Positions 25,401-37,718 of a stretch of 64,000 nucleotides of DNA are shown here, one piece after another. This DNA comes from Protonemura montana (taxonomy: Eukaryota; Arthropoda; Insecta; Plecoptera; Nemouridae): positions 9,180,418 to 9,244,417 of the forward strand of contig OX387605.1 of assembly GCA_947568835.1 (NCBI GenBank), read 5' to 3'. The notes beneath the pieces were generated by a model. That model saw nothing but the letters and a program-made list of their open reading frames with translations, was not told the DNA's origin and did no database searches. Numbering within the stretch: position 1 is the stretch's first letter; every line of letters begins with the position of its first letter. The position numbers and the translations under genes were made by a program.

Positions 25401-28400
25401 ATTTATGGTGTTTAACGACGCAATTTTTGACATCTGACTATGCGGCATTGCTTTAATGGCGTCGGTGAATGAGTGGACGATAATGAATCTAACCTAGCCT
25501 AGAAGAAAGAAGGAAAAACCCGGTGCCGGCACGTAGCCTTCTCCTGTCGAAGAGCACTAAGGGGACCACCGGCTTAACGTCCCTTCCGAAGGACGGTACA
25601 AATCGAACAGCAGGATTCCTCCACTAATCCATGCTCGCGAAAGGTCGATAAGCAAGATTAGTGAAGTTTCTGTACTAACTTTCATCCCTCCAACCTTTCT
25701 CCAACTGGTCATGTGTATGATGGTCACCCATCCAATACCTGACTCAGCGCAGTGTTGCTTAACTTTGGTGATCTAACGAGAACCGTTGTTTCCAACATGC
25801 CATACCATTCGGTGTTCTTTTCGAGAGATTGAAGGGACAAAAGTTAGTACAGCAACTTCATTCGCCGTGCTTATCAACCTCTCAACAAGATGGATTTGTA
25901 AATCCTGTTGTTTGCGTTGTATCGTCCTTCGGAAGGGACGTTAAGCCGGTGGTCCCCTTGGTGCTCTTCGACAGGAGTAGGCTACGTGCCAGCACTGGGT
26001 TTCCCCTCCTTCGTTATCGTTCTCATCACCACTCACTCATTTACCGACTCCATTAGCCCAGTACCACAGGGCAAATTGTCACAACGGTGAGTCGTTGAAC
26101 ACAAAAAGTCAATCAATCATTTGAGGAAGAGACGGGAGAGAATTTCGGGTCGTAACATGTGGTATTAATAATCACTTTAATCCAGGTTATTGTCATCATG
26201 ATCATTACAATGATAGTTTGAGAGACAGTTTGTCGGTAAATGACCAGAAAAAAGACATTATCATGAATGAACGCTCGCCGGGGCTTTAAAATATCAAATT
26301 TTCTGGTACCTACCAAGGTGCAAAGTTCCTCAACAAAATATTCGAAAATAACGGCGCTGAAAACTTTGAAAATGTAATCCACGATTCGGAAATTTTCTCA
26401 TCCCAATTTCCATTTCCATCCTTGAATTGCCTGTCTATCTCAGTCTTGCAAATTGCTGAGCACTTTTCTAAAAATAAAAATAAAAGTCGTTGGCATAGAA
26501 TGTCTACCCCCTATCCTTGTTTAGACCATCCCCGTGAGTCACATGGCAACCGCTTTTCAAGTGTTACAGAAGATAATTTGCACATCACGTAAGGTTACGT
26601 TGCTGGGGCAAAATGTTCGCCTGCTTTTTGCAGAATAACTTTCTGAACGTGCATGGAAAAATTTGTCAGTTTAACACGGTTGCACCCTGACAATCAACAT
26701 TATTAAGTCAGGAACAGTTTAGCAGTTCCTTTTTTTTTTAGATCCGAAGTTCTAGTACCGTAGGTACTCGTACGATGCCATGACTCTGACGATTAATTTC
26801 GATATTAGCTATATCCAAACCGACAGCAGACAGTTTCACGAGAAGCTCATATTTCGTCCTTGTTTATCCTGACGGTGGCTTCTTATCGACGATAGAGACA
26901 TCAGTGTAACATTACACGCCAGTAACTACCAATTTCAAAGTGCATTTCCCTTCGAAAATGCATTCGGAAACCAGATGTATAAATGTTTGCAGCGGGCAAG
27001 ACGTGACCCATGTCTCGTCTCGGAGCAACACAGAGAATTCATTTTGATGAAATACTTTTCGAAATCGATATCAAACTGAACAGAAATAGTCTCCGGCCAT
27101 CTGGAAACGGTTGAATAAATTACCCGTTCGAAAAGCAACGGCCTCTGCACGACGCCTCTTCCATGAAATTACTACAGCTTTTGGCATTTATAGTACCTAC
27201 CTACCAGCATACAACAGTTTATTTATCCTTTATAGAACCAATACCTACATGCTATATCTAACGTGTGTCTTAAAAATATATGGATGTATACAAGAATTTT
27301 ATTTCTTCATGGAAATGTGAACACCATATGAGAGAACCGTCTTTTATTCGCGATGTCTTTTTCTGTGTTCCCTCGCGATATGCCTTTTCTTATGTACTAG
27401 CATCGAGTTTATAGGTATAGTCAGAGGGCTAGCGTTATTTTTAAACTTCCTTCTGAGCATACGAGCCAGCAACACGTGGTAACGGTAGGTGCCAACCGAT
27501 GGCGCTTGCGGCCGTCCTTTTAAAAAAACCACTACAATTAAAATTACTACACTTAATAGCAATGTATGTATGTTAACTAGCAGTACCCGCTGCCTACGGC
27601 CGCTTTATATTTTGAGAAAGTGGGCATTTTGGTTTCAAATGTAAAGCCTTTAATGGGACTACAACCAAAAGTACCCCCATTTATTGAATTTGAAATTTGC
27701 CGCTTATGTCACTCGGGGTCACTGCATTGTGGAAACTCTGTGAATTCCAAAGTGACCACGATGAAAATTTCAAAAACAAACGACGTTGGCTGTCAAAAGA
27801 TTTCCGTGTATGATTTCTAGAAATATTTCTTAGAGAGTGAAACTTGTGAAATACCTTTTACAATCTGGGCTAGCCAATCTTGCTAGCCAAGACACCAACA
27901 ATATTTCAGTTCTGTCATTTATTTCCCTTCAGTTCTAGAGATTTTGAAAAGAATTTGACATTGACGTTGACATTGACATTGACGTTTGAATATCCTGAAT
28001 GCACTGCCACAAAGATAAGTTTAAGAATTCGTTCACCCTGCAGTGATCAAAAAACCAAACAAATGAATGCATCTGTCAAACTTTTTGCAAAATTATTTAT
28101 ATTTCACGTCAAACGCGCTTAAATAACAGCGTTTGGGCTCAATTTCTTCAACAACTTCCATGGGCATGCATGAACAGTATTACCGAGATTCTGCAGTTCA
28201 TTTAAAGTCAAGTTTTGAATCGAATAAAAATCGAGCTGTAAGACATGGCTTTAAATCGCCTCGCCAGCCACGATGCAAACACAATTATCAATATTTCACC
28301 AAAAAAACACTTTCAAATCACCCTCAAAGTGTCACTTTAGGATTAAGATTTGAATTTTGAACAAATATAACCCAATTGCACACGTTTTTAACCAAATTTT

Positions 28401-31179
28401 ATTGTGTTTTATTGGATCGATCAAACAAGTATATATTAATACTAATATAAATATAATATTATAAAATCTGTGTGGTTAGCAAATCTTTGTGTTTATCATT
28501 AATACAGATTATTCAGTCTTATCAGCTAAGTCTCAGTAAATCAGTCTCAAATGTGAGTAATCTGCAAGAAGTTACCAAATTATATTTCAAACCACAGTGC
28601 AACTAGTAGCATCGTCTATTTTTGTCGGTAAAGTATCTAGTAATTTGGCGGCCATTTTTCGCGAAAACAGTGTTTCAACTAACCTTTACTCCCGTACTAG
28701 CGCTTTGGGAGAGCGTTAATAACTAACTGTAATCAGGGCAATTGTTTCTGGGATGCGCACTTAAAAAAAACGCGGCGGAAAGACACTATATACATACTCA
28801 CTCCTTGCAGTACTAGAGTATGTTTATTTACACACTTATTTCTCGAAGGTATGGCTCTAGTGTGACTCTTATCTTTACAAGGTAATCGTAACTTTTATCA
28901 TCTTCTAATTTGGCGGAACTTAGTAGTAACAATTGGTTTTTTTTTTCACTACACTATATTTTTATCCTTCTAAATTTGGTGTTTCGTAACGCATTGCAAT
29001 AGATAGCCAAAGTTTGGTGTATTTCAATGCAACTTCTTGACCGTATAGGCATACATAACGACGTAGCGCATTGTTTTGGTCTCAATTTTAGTTAGGTACT
29101 GATCGCTGAGGAAGGCACCTCTCCCCACAAGGTTCCTTGGCATTTTCTTTTGCACCTCTGCAAGGACGCACTTTATGTACACCTAAAGACGTAGTCCTTT
29201 AAAATAAAATAGGTAAATGAATAAGTAAAATAAATCTCATTAAACCAGACTAAATACGTGAGCTGAAAGATTTCAGAATCCTGAGCACTGATTGGAAAAT
29301 TAATTTTGACCACGCAAAACGGAGCGTGCCGAGCACCCATTTTATTCGAGTGAACACGCGCAAAATAATCAGCGAATCGAAATATAATCCATTTTGTTGA
29401 ATTTTCGGCATGAAATAGATCGCATGCTTTATGCTCTAGTCGACGGAACACTAACATAATGCACAAGAGTTCGATCGCATGAAGTTCTAGAAGAGTTCAT
29501 TCTCTTTGAAATGAAAGAGCTTCGGACAACACAACACGAACTGTTGTGGGTATGTGCGTACCACCCTAAGACAACAGTTATTAATATGATAAAAAAAAAA
29601 CCCGTGTAAGATCTAAAAATTGCAGAAAAAACTGGAATAATTATTTCATTTCCAGATATTCGGAAGTATAGAGCGGAAACAAACATCCCTTTTCATGTTA
29701 TATACACTATTATCATTGCTATTATCAGGCAAATTGTATTTACTGAGGTATTTGCTATACCTAACCATTAAATTAGCGTCTTATGTATAATTACTTAATT
29801 ATGCTCCGGAATGAGCAGAGGAAGTTAATTTGTTTTCACCCTTCCACCCCCGCTTTTTGTCTAATTAAAACGTTGTTTCCAGCTTTTCCATCTCAGAATT
29901 GATAGCACCTACAACTTTGAAGAGTTGGTTTAGGTTTTTTCAATCTTCACTTGATTTAATTTTGCCAGAAAAAGCCCTGCACTTTGATGTCCCTCCGTGC
30001 TGCAAAAGATTTCAGCCTAAAACATTCAAAACTTAGCCAAGCCTTGTCGCGCATCCTGGACAATGAATGCAGTTTTGAAACTATGACAGCGAAGAAATAA
30101 AAACCCAGTGGCGCATTACTTAGAATATGGCGGGATGGGCTTTAACGAAAACCGCCCATTACGCTGTCCAGCGTTGCGTCATTAATTAAATTTTCTTAAA
30201 AAAATCGAGCTTGAGAATAGTAATTTAAAGAAGACATATACCTAAAAGAGTATCTGCTTTTAATTATTCCTTGTTAACAGCAACACAAAACACCTGTTTT
30301 TCTGGTCGCAAGCGAGTAATCGGAACAAGACTTTACGGTTCGCTGACTTTGGCTGGTTAGACCGAAACCCAAGAGCCATGTCGCATGTAAAATTGAAATA
30401 AAATTGTATTATCAAAAAAATCCATCGAATGTATACCGGTCTGTTTATTCATGGATCCATCAGGTGTGCAGTTTACGAATAGTATTGTTGCGGTATCAAT
30501 GACCTCCATGATAATGTTAATTGGTACCTTATTATAGTTTCTGTGAAGCGTATCACACCGTGATTAATAACATTCCCCCTCCCCCTCCCCTTCCATACAC
30601 AAACGTAGGCAATTCAGCCAACTGTTTCAATCAGTATTGGCTAGACAGGCCACCACGTACCGACGTGTTTTAATTTCTATATCCGTCATATGTTGACAGT
30701 GTTCCGTGGGAAACCCTAGCCTAATCACTTCATAACAAAAAACGAAAACCTGAGCTAACCTCAGTCCGACAAGTACAATTTAGCCGATATTTCAGTGGCG
30801 CCAACGAGAAACGCGACATCATGCATTTTCCATGACGGAGGCGTTGGCGATCTCTGGACAGCGCGCGGCTCGGGGAGTGAACGGCGCCCCCACGCGACGA
30901 GAGACGCAGGTCAGTGCCGATGGTGCAATTCTCTAGGCAGCCCATCCCGTCGAAACGTTGCGGGACCGTGCTTGTTTTCTTGCCGTCGCCATAAATCCAC
31001 TCGGACGCCAGGTTGCGCAGCCGACGCGACGAAGGGACTTACCCTCCGAGCAGTACGTTCACGTTCCCGTGCAGAGAGGAGCCGGCCCTCGCGGACGAAG
31101 TCGGCGTCGTTATGTTTTGGGTTGTCCCGAGGTTCGAAGATGAGACGGCCACCATCAGGCCCAAACGTTTCATCGACAT
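16494..31179 (-). CDS. comm: Commissureless-like single-pass membrane protein with PY motifs
   Basis: Three short exons join in perfect phase: 31043-31179 (start ATG at 31177-31179), 19959-20103 and 16494-16736 (stop TGA). They give 174 residues. Donors are GTAAGT and GTAAGA; acceptors are GCAG and CTAG. Residues 1-42 are Ser/Thr-rich with one N-glycosylation sequon (NIT at 22) and no cleavable signal. A single membrane segment at about 43-63 includes GVILVVFLICYCC, followed by basic residues. The cytoplasmic tail carries PPAY (123-126) and LPSYEAAL (159-166). This layout, with the tail segment EVPLEVFTVDGQ, fits Drosophila Commissureless, which diverts Robo from the growth-cone surface through an LPSY motif and Nedd4-type ligases. 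The protein is about half the Drosophila length. Introns of 10.9 and 3.2 kb hide it from simple ORF calling. It could instead be another PY-motif membrane adaptor, so the family name is an inference. A further 5' non-coding exon is possible. Confidence 0.72.
17175..17221. repeat. (TG)n followed by (GA)n compound microsatellite
   Basis: A TG run to about 17202 passes straight into an AGAGAG run ending at about 17220. It lies in the second intron of the commissureless-like gene. Confidence 0.93.
25396..25813 (-). mobile_element. 5S-rRNA-derived SINE (SINE3 type), copy C
   Basis: A full-length copy on the minus strand, about 418 bp. The 5S-like head is at 25690-25813, with ATTGGATGGGTGACCAT and AAGTTAAGCAACACTGCG in reverse complement. 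The central body includes CGGCACCGGGTTTTTCC, and the ATAAATCAATC tail is at 25396-25410. It lies in the commissureless-like intron, in the same orientation as the gene. Confidence 0.88.
25824..26121 (+). mobile_element. 5S-derived SINE, headless partial copy D
   Basis: It begins inside the SINE body (AAGTTAGTACAGCAACTTC) and runs through GGTGGTCCCCTTGGTGC and AGCACTGGGTTTCCCCTCC to an AGTCAATCAATCA tail. The 5S head is missing. It abuts copy C head to head with only about 10 bp between them, suggesting nested insertion, a 5'-truncated second insertion, or an inverted rearrangement. Confidence 0.82.
27956..27985. repeat. Hexamer minisatellite, TGACAT/TGACGT x5
   Basis: Five consecutive 6-bp units alternating TGACAT and TGACGT. 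Confidence 0.9.
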
Positions 31180-32083
31180 AATCAATTGTTGTGACGTCGT
31201 GCTAGGACAGTATCGGGTGTCGTCGACGTCATTGTCTCAATGACACAATACACGCCCATTTGGTTAATTAACATTTTACATCACTCCAATTTGCGTTGTG
31301 CCTCCTAGCTCGTACGACATGGCGAATACACAGTTTTATTTTCACAGTCGAGCATTGTGTACGGCTGGTAATGCTTCGCCAATCCACATTATACGGATGA
31401 GGTTTTTCAAAAGCTATTTTTCAATAACGCGTTTTTAGGATCCGTTCATGCCTTTTTGCATAATGGTTTATTCAAACTCGAATGTTTAGCGGTGTTGATA
31501 GGACGATCGATGAAACATTATTTAATGGCCCATTAAAAGAATTAATGACACATTTACTGTCTTTTGGAAACAATTAAAGCTACATGACCCGTGCAGTAGC
31601 AAGCCCGTGTTGTAAAATCAGTGTTCCTCCACCACCACTATACCAACACCACCACCGATTTAATATCTGCTCTGAATCAAATCTGTCGCGTTCGCTTATT
31701 TATGTGCTACGTCATCGGTCAACGCGCGCCGCGGCGCGTGCCAGAAGGAAATGAAATGATTATTTTAGTATCACAAAGAAAACTAGTCCAGATAATAGAA
31801 AGATAAATAACCCCCTACGTATTCTTTGCTTCAGCCTGAAACCGATTGCTTCGTCGTGTAAACATTCGCAGCGTCGTTCTTGTCGTCGTCGTTGGCTTGA
31901 AGGGCGCCGATTAGCGTCGACTTTTCTCGACGCCGCGTTGCGAGCGTCGCTTGGCGTCGCGACGTAACGCGGTGTGAACGACGCTTGCCGACAGCGACTG
32001 GACACTAACCATGCTATGGACGGGGATCGAAGGGTACTGACGCCCTGCAAAGCCATGTGAGTTCGGGAACGTTGTAGGGCACC
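31180..32083. promoter_or_regulatory. Shared CpG-rich interval between divergent comm-like and fdl genes
   Basis: About 0.9 kb separates the two predicted start codons on opposite strands. The right half (about 31700-32080) is far more CpG-rich than its surroundings and carries repeated GACGC/GCGTC words, a TCGCGACG palindrome core near 31957, and a 14-bp perfect palindrome CGCGCCGCGGCGCG at 31725-31738. No clear TATA box faces either gene, which fits dispersed CpG-type promoters. Shared control is inferred from position. If either gene has a remote 5' exon, its promoter lies elsewhere. Confidence 0.5.
32055..32060 (+). promoter_or_regulatory. Start-stop upstream ORF (ATGTGA) before fdl
   Basis: ATG followed directly by TGA lies 23 nt upstream of the proposed fdl start. 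Two further upstream ATGs at 32009 and 32016 open 10- and 14-codon frames ending at 32038 and at this same TGA. If transcription begins left of 32009, these would reduce translation of fdl. Confidence 0.4.
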
Positions 32084-35000
32084 ATGGCGGGTAGTTCGAC
32101 TTCTAGCTACTCCTTCGAGTCACGCCACGGCAACGTCAGCACGCAAGTCGTGCCGCTATGGCGTCAGCAACGTCGGGGCGGGGCTTATTTACTTGGACCA
32201 CGTGGTTGGTATAGGAAAATTATTTCCCTCGTTTTGCGTTTATGCTTTGTAAAGTTGATAAACGAGTTTTTTTTTTATCGGTTTGATTCCGAAAACATAA
32301 CAAGATTGTTGCCTATAATTCAAATTTACTTATTATGATATGCGGTTTTAAATTGGTGTAATAACTTGGATATAAATCAGATTGTACCACATGCGCACGA
32401 TGTTTTTGCAGTCACGTGCAAATAGTACAGATAACAGACTCCCAGTTTTACGTAGGTGTGGAGAAAAGAAAATGAAGTAAATTATCAAAATCACAATTGA
32501 ATGATTAAACTCAACTGACCATAATAACAATATTAATTCTTTCACTGTCGTAATAACCTCAATTGGTGCATTCTATTGGAGTAATTATAATTATGATAAT
32601 ATCTCAAGTAGACTCGGCCAGTTCATTAGATTAGTGGTCTTGCGAATTATGCCATGTGCCCTGCAGCTGTCGTATTTTGCAACGAGAATTATAAATTTCA
32701 AGTGTAAATGCTTGCTGTGCATTATTAGTGGTGTGCTTACAGCTGCGTGGGCAGGTACTTGCTATACTTGCGTCGGTACTCACATGAATATGCTTAGCTC
32801 TCTGGGAGATGTGTCCATATCGAGCAGACGTCGATGCTGTGCAGCTGGGCAATCCACGTGGTGGTGATAGTCACCTGTGAATTCAAGACGAGAACACAAA
32901 GAAATTAACACCAAAAAAACACGTGTGACAAATATGTTTTGAGTTTGAAGCTAGCTCCGCTTTTGGCTTTGTTGCACCGTCAGAGAGTGACTAGGTTTTC
33001 TGCAAGTACTACTTACATTGAAGCATTTTAAAAACTAAATTAGATTGATAAATATTTTACGGTTTGGTAATTGGGATTGAATCACGTTAGGCATGCTACT
33101 TTTCTATGTAAGTGTGAAGTAAATTGTAGAGAAATCAATGTTAGTTTGACTCGGTCAGTGGTAGCACTAGTGTGGTGAGTCGATTTTCTTGAGCGATGCT
33201 CCATTGATTTGAACCGAGCCAACGGTTTTTGCTGTCGAAACTTGCTTGATAAAGGTTTTGGAATAACTTAACATTTCCGTTATTTTTCCTGATGTCATGA
33301 ACAAAACGAGTGAGGCGTAGCTTCCAAATATCTTGGTCTACAGGTTAACATTTACAAATCTGTACAATTAATTCAAAGCTCAGTGGCCAAAGAAAAAAAT
33401 GTAGCCGATCAACTTCCGTTCGCGACTTCCAACATCATTGACGTATCAACAAGTTGTAGTTAGCTCATTTGTAATCGAAAACGTTTAGGAATAACAAAAC
33501 TGTTTTGACAGATCTGTTATGGTAAGTTTCTCTACGCTTTCGTATTGGAAGTTAACCTTGGCTAGTACTCTCTATGGGGCAAAGAGAAGCGACAATTGTA
33601 ATACAGATCTGTAGTGAATATACTGGTTGTGTACTGGCTTGAAATTTTCTAATCTGTTCAACTTCCCTATCAAAAGTTGGTGGATACTAAAATATGGGCT
33701 CGTTGTAACGCAGTATCACCCGCGGCCCCTGCTAATCATGAAGATAACCAAATAGCAGGATTTCCTTTATTATTCATGGCCATTTCGAAACTTATATTAT
33801 TTTTTAATGGAAAACACTTTCAACCAACTCTATTTTGCATCAGTACAACATAAACTTAATTAACATAAGTATCTCATTTTTACAGTGACTCGTGAACAAT
33901 ATTTGACTCGAAAAATGAAAGAATTGTAAGTGTCGGAAAATAGCTTAAACCATAATTTTGAGCACAGAATTAATAAAGAACATTCACTATAAAACTCTCG
34001 TCTTAGATTTCGAACTATCACAGCCACAATCCAAAATTAAATTTTAAACAAAATAAACTGAAAGAAATTGCTTTGCACTGTGACATATTCAAGCTACCTA
34101 CCACAAGACCATACGAATACGACGACCATGCAAAATGCAGAAAGAGGAAACTAGATAACTACAATATATAACATCTTGAAGTTCAATTTTAGTTCTCTCT
34201 GCAGTGGAAGAATTGTAAAGTTACTGTGGTGCGGCATTCTTAATGTTATTAAAAAATTTTCCGTGTTTAATCTGTTGCTAATTAATGCATTTATGACTAG
34301 CAGTCCACGAGACCGAATTTCAATTTCCAGAATTTTTCTCAAGATTTCCTTTACTCCACCAATTCGAATTGTCTCATATTAATGCTTTCTTCTCCAGGGA
34401 GAGCAGAGCCTCGCTTGTGCATTCCATGGTAGAGAGGCTGTGCACTCTGCTGAGTTTCTGCAGACTGGGGATGGGGTCGACCAAGAAAATCCTCATCGGA
34501 CTAATCTTCTCCACCCTCATCCTGGGAGGAGTCGTTCTCTCCGTGGGCATCTCTAACTTTCACGGGAAATACCGAAGGAACGCCAGGTATTTAGTTATAA
34601 ACGCAAATATATTTTCATCTTTACGACTCGTGGTAGAATCATTTCTCGCCAATAATTGATTGAAAAATATTTAAAAAAAACTCAATTCTTAGCAAATACA
34701 TACTGATAAACTACCAAACGACAACCACAATGAAAATAACTCCAATTTAAGGATTAATTGAATAATAATTTGGTATTTAGCCTCCACCCTTCAGGAGTAC
34801 TGTCTGTAGGAGTATTTTTCTACAAAATTTGTTCGATAGCACAAGGCGACAACAAACTGGAAAACTGGTGACTCATAGAACAAAACTTTAGTTGTAAAAC
34901 GCTGATTATGAATCTTAAACAAAACAAACAATAAGTTGAACTTTTAGTACTTAATGCTAACAGCTCAAAGACACCGCTCAGAAACTGTATCATTAGTTCA

Positions 35001-37718
35001 GAATTTAATTAGGTATCGAAACAATTTGAAAGGAATCGTCTCATGATTTTCAAATAATGGGACTGAAATTCTCGGCTTGAGGATGCCATTGCTCGTTATT
35101 TTCTTGTGAACCATTAAAAAGGCATTCGAGTTGAGCGTATTGTTTCATCAATTGGTCTGATTAAGACAAACATTCAAATGATATCAAACCCATACCTACT
35201 AATGGTTCTCTCAAATGGGAGACAAACAAATTGGATCATTGCTCATAAGATATTGAAGTAAAGTACGTTCTGTTCTATTGCACAACAAATTTTTGTCTCT
35301 CTGTTTAGCATTCGAACTGAAAATAGATCATAAACACAGAAATACCACGAACAATCGACCATATTGTTGTCAGTCGGCTAGCTTTGCGTACCAATGACAC
35401 ACTTTGTGCATTTACTCGCGTCATTAAAATGATTTCATCGCGCAGAATTGCAGCGCACCTATAACAACATAACACACGACTTGGTGCTTTGAAAATTATT
35501 TCGGAAATCAGGGATATTACTGTGAAATATATACTATTGGAGCATGTTTGAAGCATTCTATGTTCATGGAATGTGCCAGCAAGTTGGCACCGAGATCCAC
35601 GGTCGGTAAAAGTATTATTTTTATCCCATGCCAAAACTGTTTTTATCAAATGATTGGTTGTATACATGTTACAAGGACAGTAATTCGCGTATCCACCAAT
35701 CGAATAAAACGCTGTCTGTCACATCAGAATTATTTATTGAATTTCCTGTCTTTAGTAAGTTATTTATTTTACCGTTTTGTCACATTTGCTAAAAATAATG
35801 TATTATACACGTGTCGAAAAATGTGCCAATTGAAAAGACCCTTGCAGAAAGTTCTGTTTTATTCGACCCAGTTGTGAAACATCCTTCATGTATCCCTCAT
35901 GGTTCCAGGCCTACCGAACAAACATGGACGTGGTCTTGTGAGAACCACCGGTGCGTCCGCTACGAGTGGCCCAACTCGGATCCCGTTCAATGGTCATCCC
36001 TTTCGCGATGTCGATCAACATGCGGCACATCCTCCATAGTGTGGCCGAAACCCACTGGTGCAATGATCTTGGGCTCTACAGCCAACGCCTTCAGCATCAC
36101 GCAGACGACCTTCAAGATCGAGCGCGCTGTCAACTTCCGCAACAGCAGGATGCTGCGCGAGGCGTTCAACATTTTCAGGGACGACCTCTACGCGCTAATC
36201 CCCGACGAAACTGTGTCCGTTGCAGATGGACCTACTGATGTGGTGCTGCAGATAACAGTGTTTATTCGGTTTTACGAAGACTCTACCTTGACGCTAGATA
36301 CGGACGAAGGGTATTCGTTGAACGTGGTGAAAAGTGAAGAAGGTGACGTGGTGACTGCATCTATCAATTCCGCCTCCTTCTACGGGGCGAGACACGCGTT
36401 GGAAACGTTGTCCCAGCTGATCTGGTGGGAGGTCAACGAAGTAGGCCTGGCGTCGTTCAACGTGCTTAACAACGCATCGATCGAAGACATGCCACGGTTT
36501 AAATATCGGGGTGTGATGATCGACACGTCGCGGAACTTCATGTCGCTGGAGGCGCTGCGTAGGACGATCGACGGGATGGCGGCTTCCAAGCTGAACACGC
36601 TCCACCTGCATCTGACTGACTCGCAGAGTTTCTCCTTCCAGTCGCTGCGTCACCCCCAGATGTCCCGCTACGGCGCCTACTCCCCGGACAAAGTCTACAC
36701 GGCGGACAATCTAGTCGACCTGGCCAATTATGCGCGGGTCCGTGGCGTAAGATTGCTCCCGGAAGTGGACGCGCCCGCCCACGCGGCGGCCGGCTGGCAA
36801 TGGGGGGAGAAAGAGCGTCTCGGCCCGTTGGCTGTTTGCATCAACAGCGAGCCCCACGATATGTACTGTGGAGAGCCACCTTGTGGACAGCTCAATCCCA
36901 GCAATAACAACACGTACATCATTCTCAGAGGCATTTACGAAGACTTGATCGACATGACGGGCACCAGGGACGTCTTTCATGTCGGCGGAGACGAGGTCAA
37001 CATGAACTGCTGGGCGAGCAGTCCTGGCATATACACCGCCGAGGAGAAGCGCGACCCAATTAAAGCGTACAACAATAAAGTGACTGAATTTCACAATCGC
37101 GCGTACGTCATGTTGAAAGAAGCCAACGCTTGGGCTGAAACGAGAAACGTGATCGTCTGGTCGACGTCCATGAGACCCGACCAACTGCTTTTGACGTTTC
37201 CCCCCGATAAGTATATTATCCAGGAATGGGGAGGGAGCAATTGGGCAGAGACACGGCTTCACTTGTCGATGAACTACAGGATCATTATTTCCCACGTCGA
37301 CGCGTGGTATCTGGATTGTGGCTTGGGGAAATGGATTTCGGGCCGTGAAGAACCGTGCTCCCCGCTAGCCTCATGGCAAAAAGTTTACACACATCGCCCG
37401 TGGTCAAATTTCAGGAGGGAAGCGCTGAAACTGACGATGGGCGGCGAGGTTTGTTTGTGGTCGGAAAAAGTGGATGACCACACCGTTGACGCCAGGGTCT
37501 GGCCCCGAGCGGCTGCCCTTGCGGAGAGACTTTGGACAGACCCTAGCTACGATTTCCGGGCCGCTTCCGGTAACGGGTCCCAGTTAATTACCGAAGAATC
37601 CCTGTTGAGGGACGCGACGACGAGATTGGCGATCCACAGGGAACGGCTAGTCGCGAGAGGGATCAACGCGGACGTCTTGTGGCCGGAGTGGTGCAACGCC
37701 AACCCGGAGGCGTGCTGA
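32084..37718 (+). CDS. fdl: GH20 beta-N-acetylglucosaminidase, fused-lobes type, membrane-anchored
   Basis: The predicted exons are 32084-32208, 34398-34586 and 35909-37718, giving 707 residues. The first exon starts at an ATG with a strong CACCATGG context and its phase fits; if it is wrong, the start is ATG 34426 and the protein has 656 residues, close to Drosophila Fdl. Residues about 73-93 (ILIGLIFSTLILGGVVLSVG) form a signal anchor after a basic cytoplasmic tail. A short Cys-rich stem (TWTWSCENHRCVR) and the GH20 N-terminal domain follow. The (beta/alpha)8 barrel starts near FKYRGVMIDTSRNF (302) and contains LHLHLTDSQSFSF, LPEVDAPAHA, the catalytic pair in HVGGDEVNMNCW (Asp466-Glu467), a substrate-binding Trp in GEVCLWSEKVD (622), and WPRAAALAERLW. 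Fdl trims the terminal GlcNAc from N-glycans in the Golgi, producing paucimannose. The anchor favours fdl over the secreted chitin-degrading NAGs. The whole enzyme lies in one 1.8-kb exon, with much higher GC than its surroundings. Confidence 0.88.

Larger units (their letters stand above)
20104..31042. other. Large first intron of the commissureless-like gene
   Basis: 10.9 kb of AT-rich sequence without supportable coding exons. It holds two SINE copies (25396-26121), T runs near 21867-21887 and 24177-24198, a CTG run near 22744 and a hexamer minisatellite (27956-27985). Long first introns of developmental genes often hold enhancers; nothing here lets me place one. Confidence 0.55.

Noticed and set aside
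30795..31181. 128-codon plus-strand frame rich in Arg and Ser
   Set aside because: Antisense shadow of the CpG-rich first exon of the commissureless-like gene.
35548..35908. In-frame sequence upstream of the fdl enzyme exon as an alternative N-terminus
   Set aside because: It would begin from a non-ATG codon, lacks a signal or anchor, and a clean acceptor at 35906-35908 joins in phase to the exon carrying the membrane segment.
36711..37295. 194-codon minus-strand frame opposite the hexosaminidase exon
   Set aside because: Shadow of a GC-rich coding exon; all GH20 motifs lie on the plus strand.
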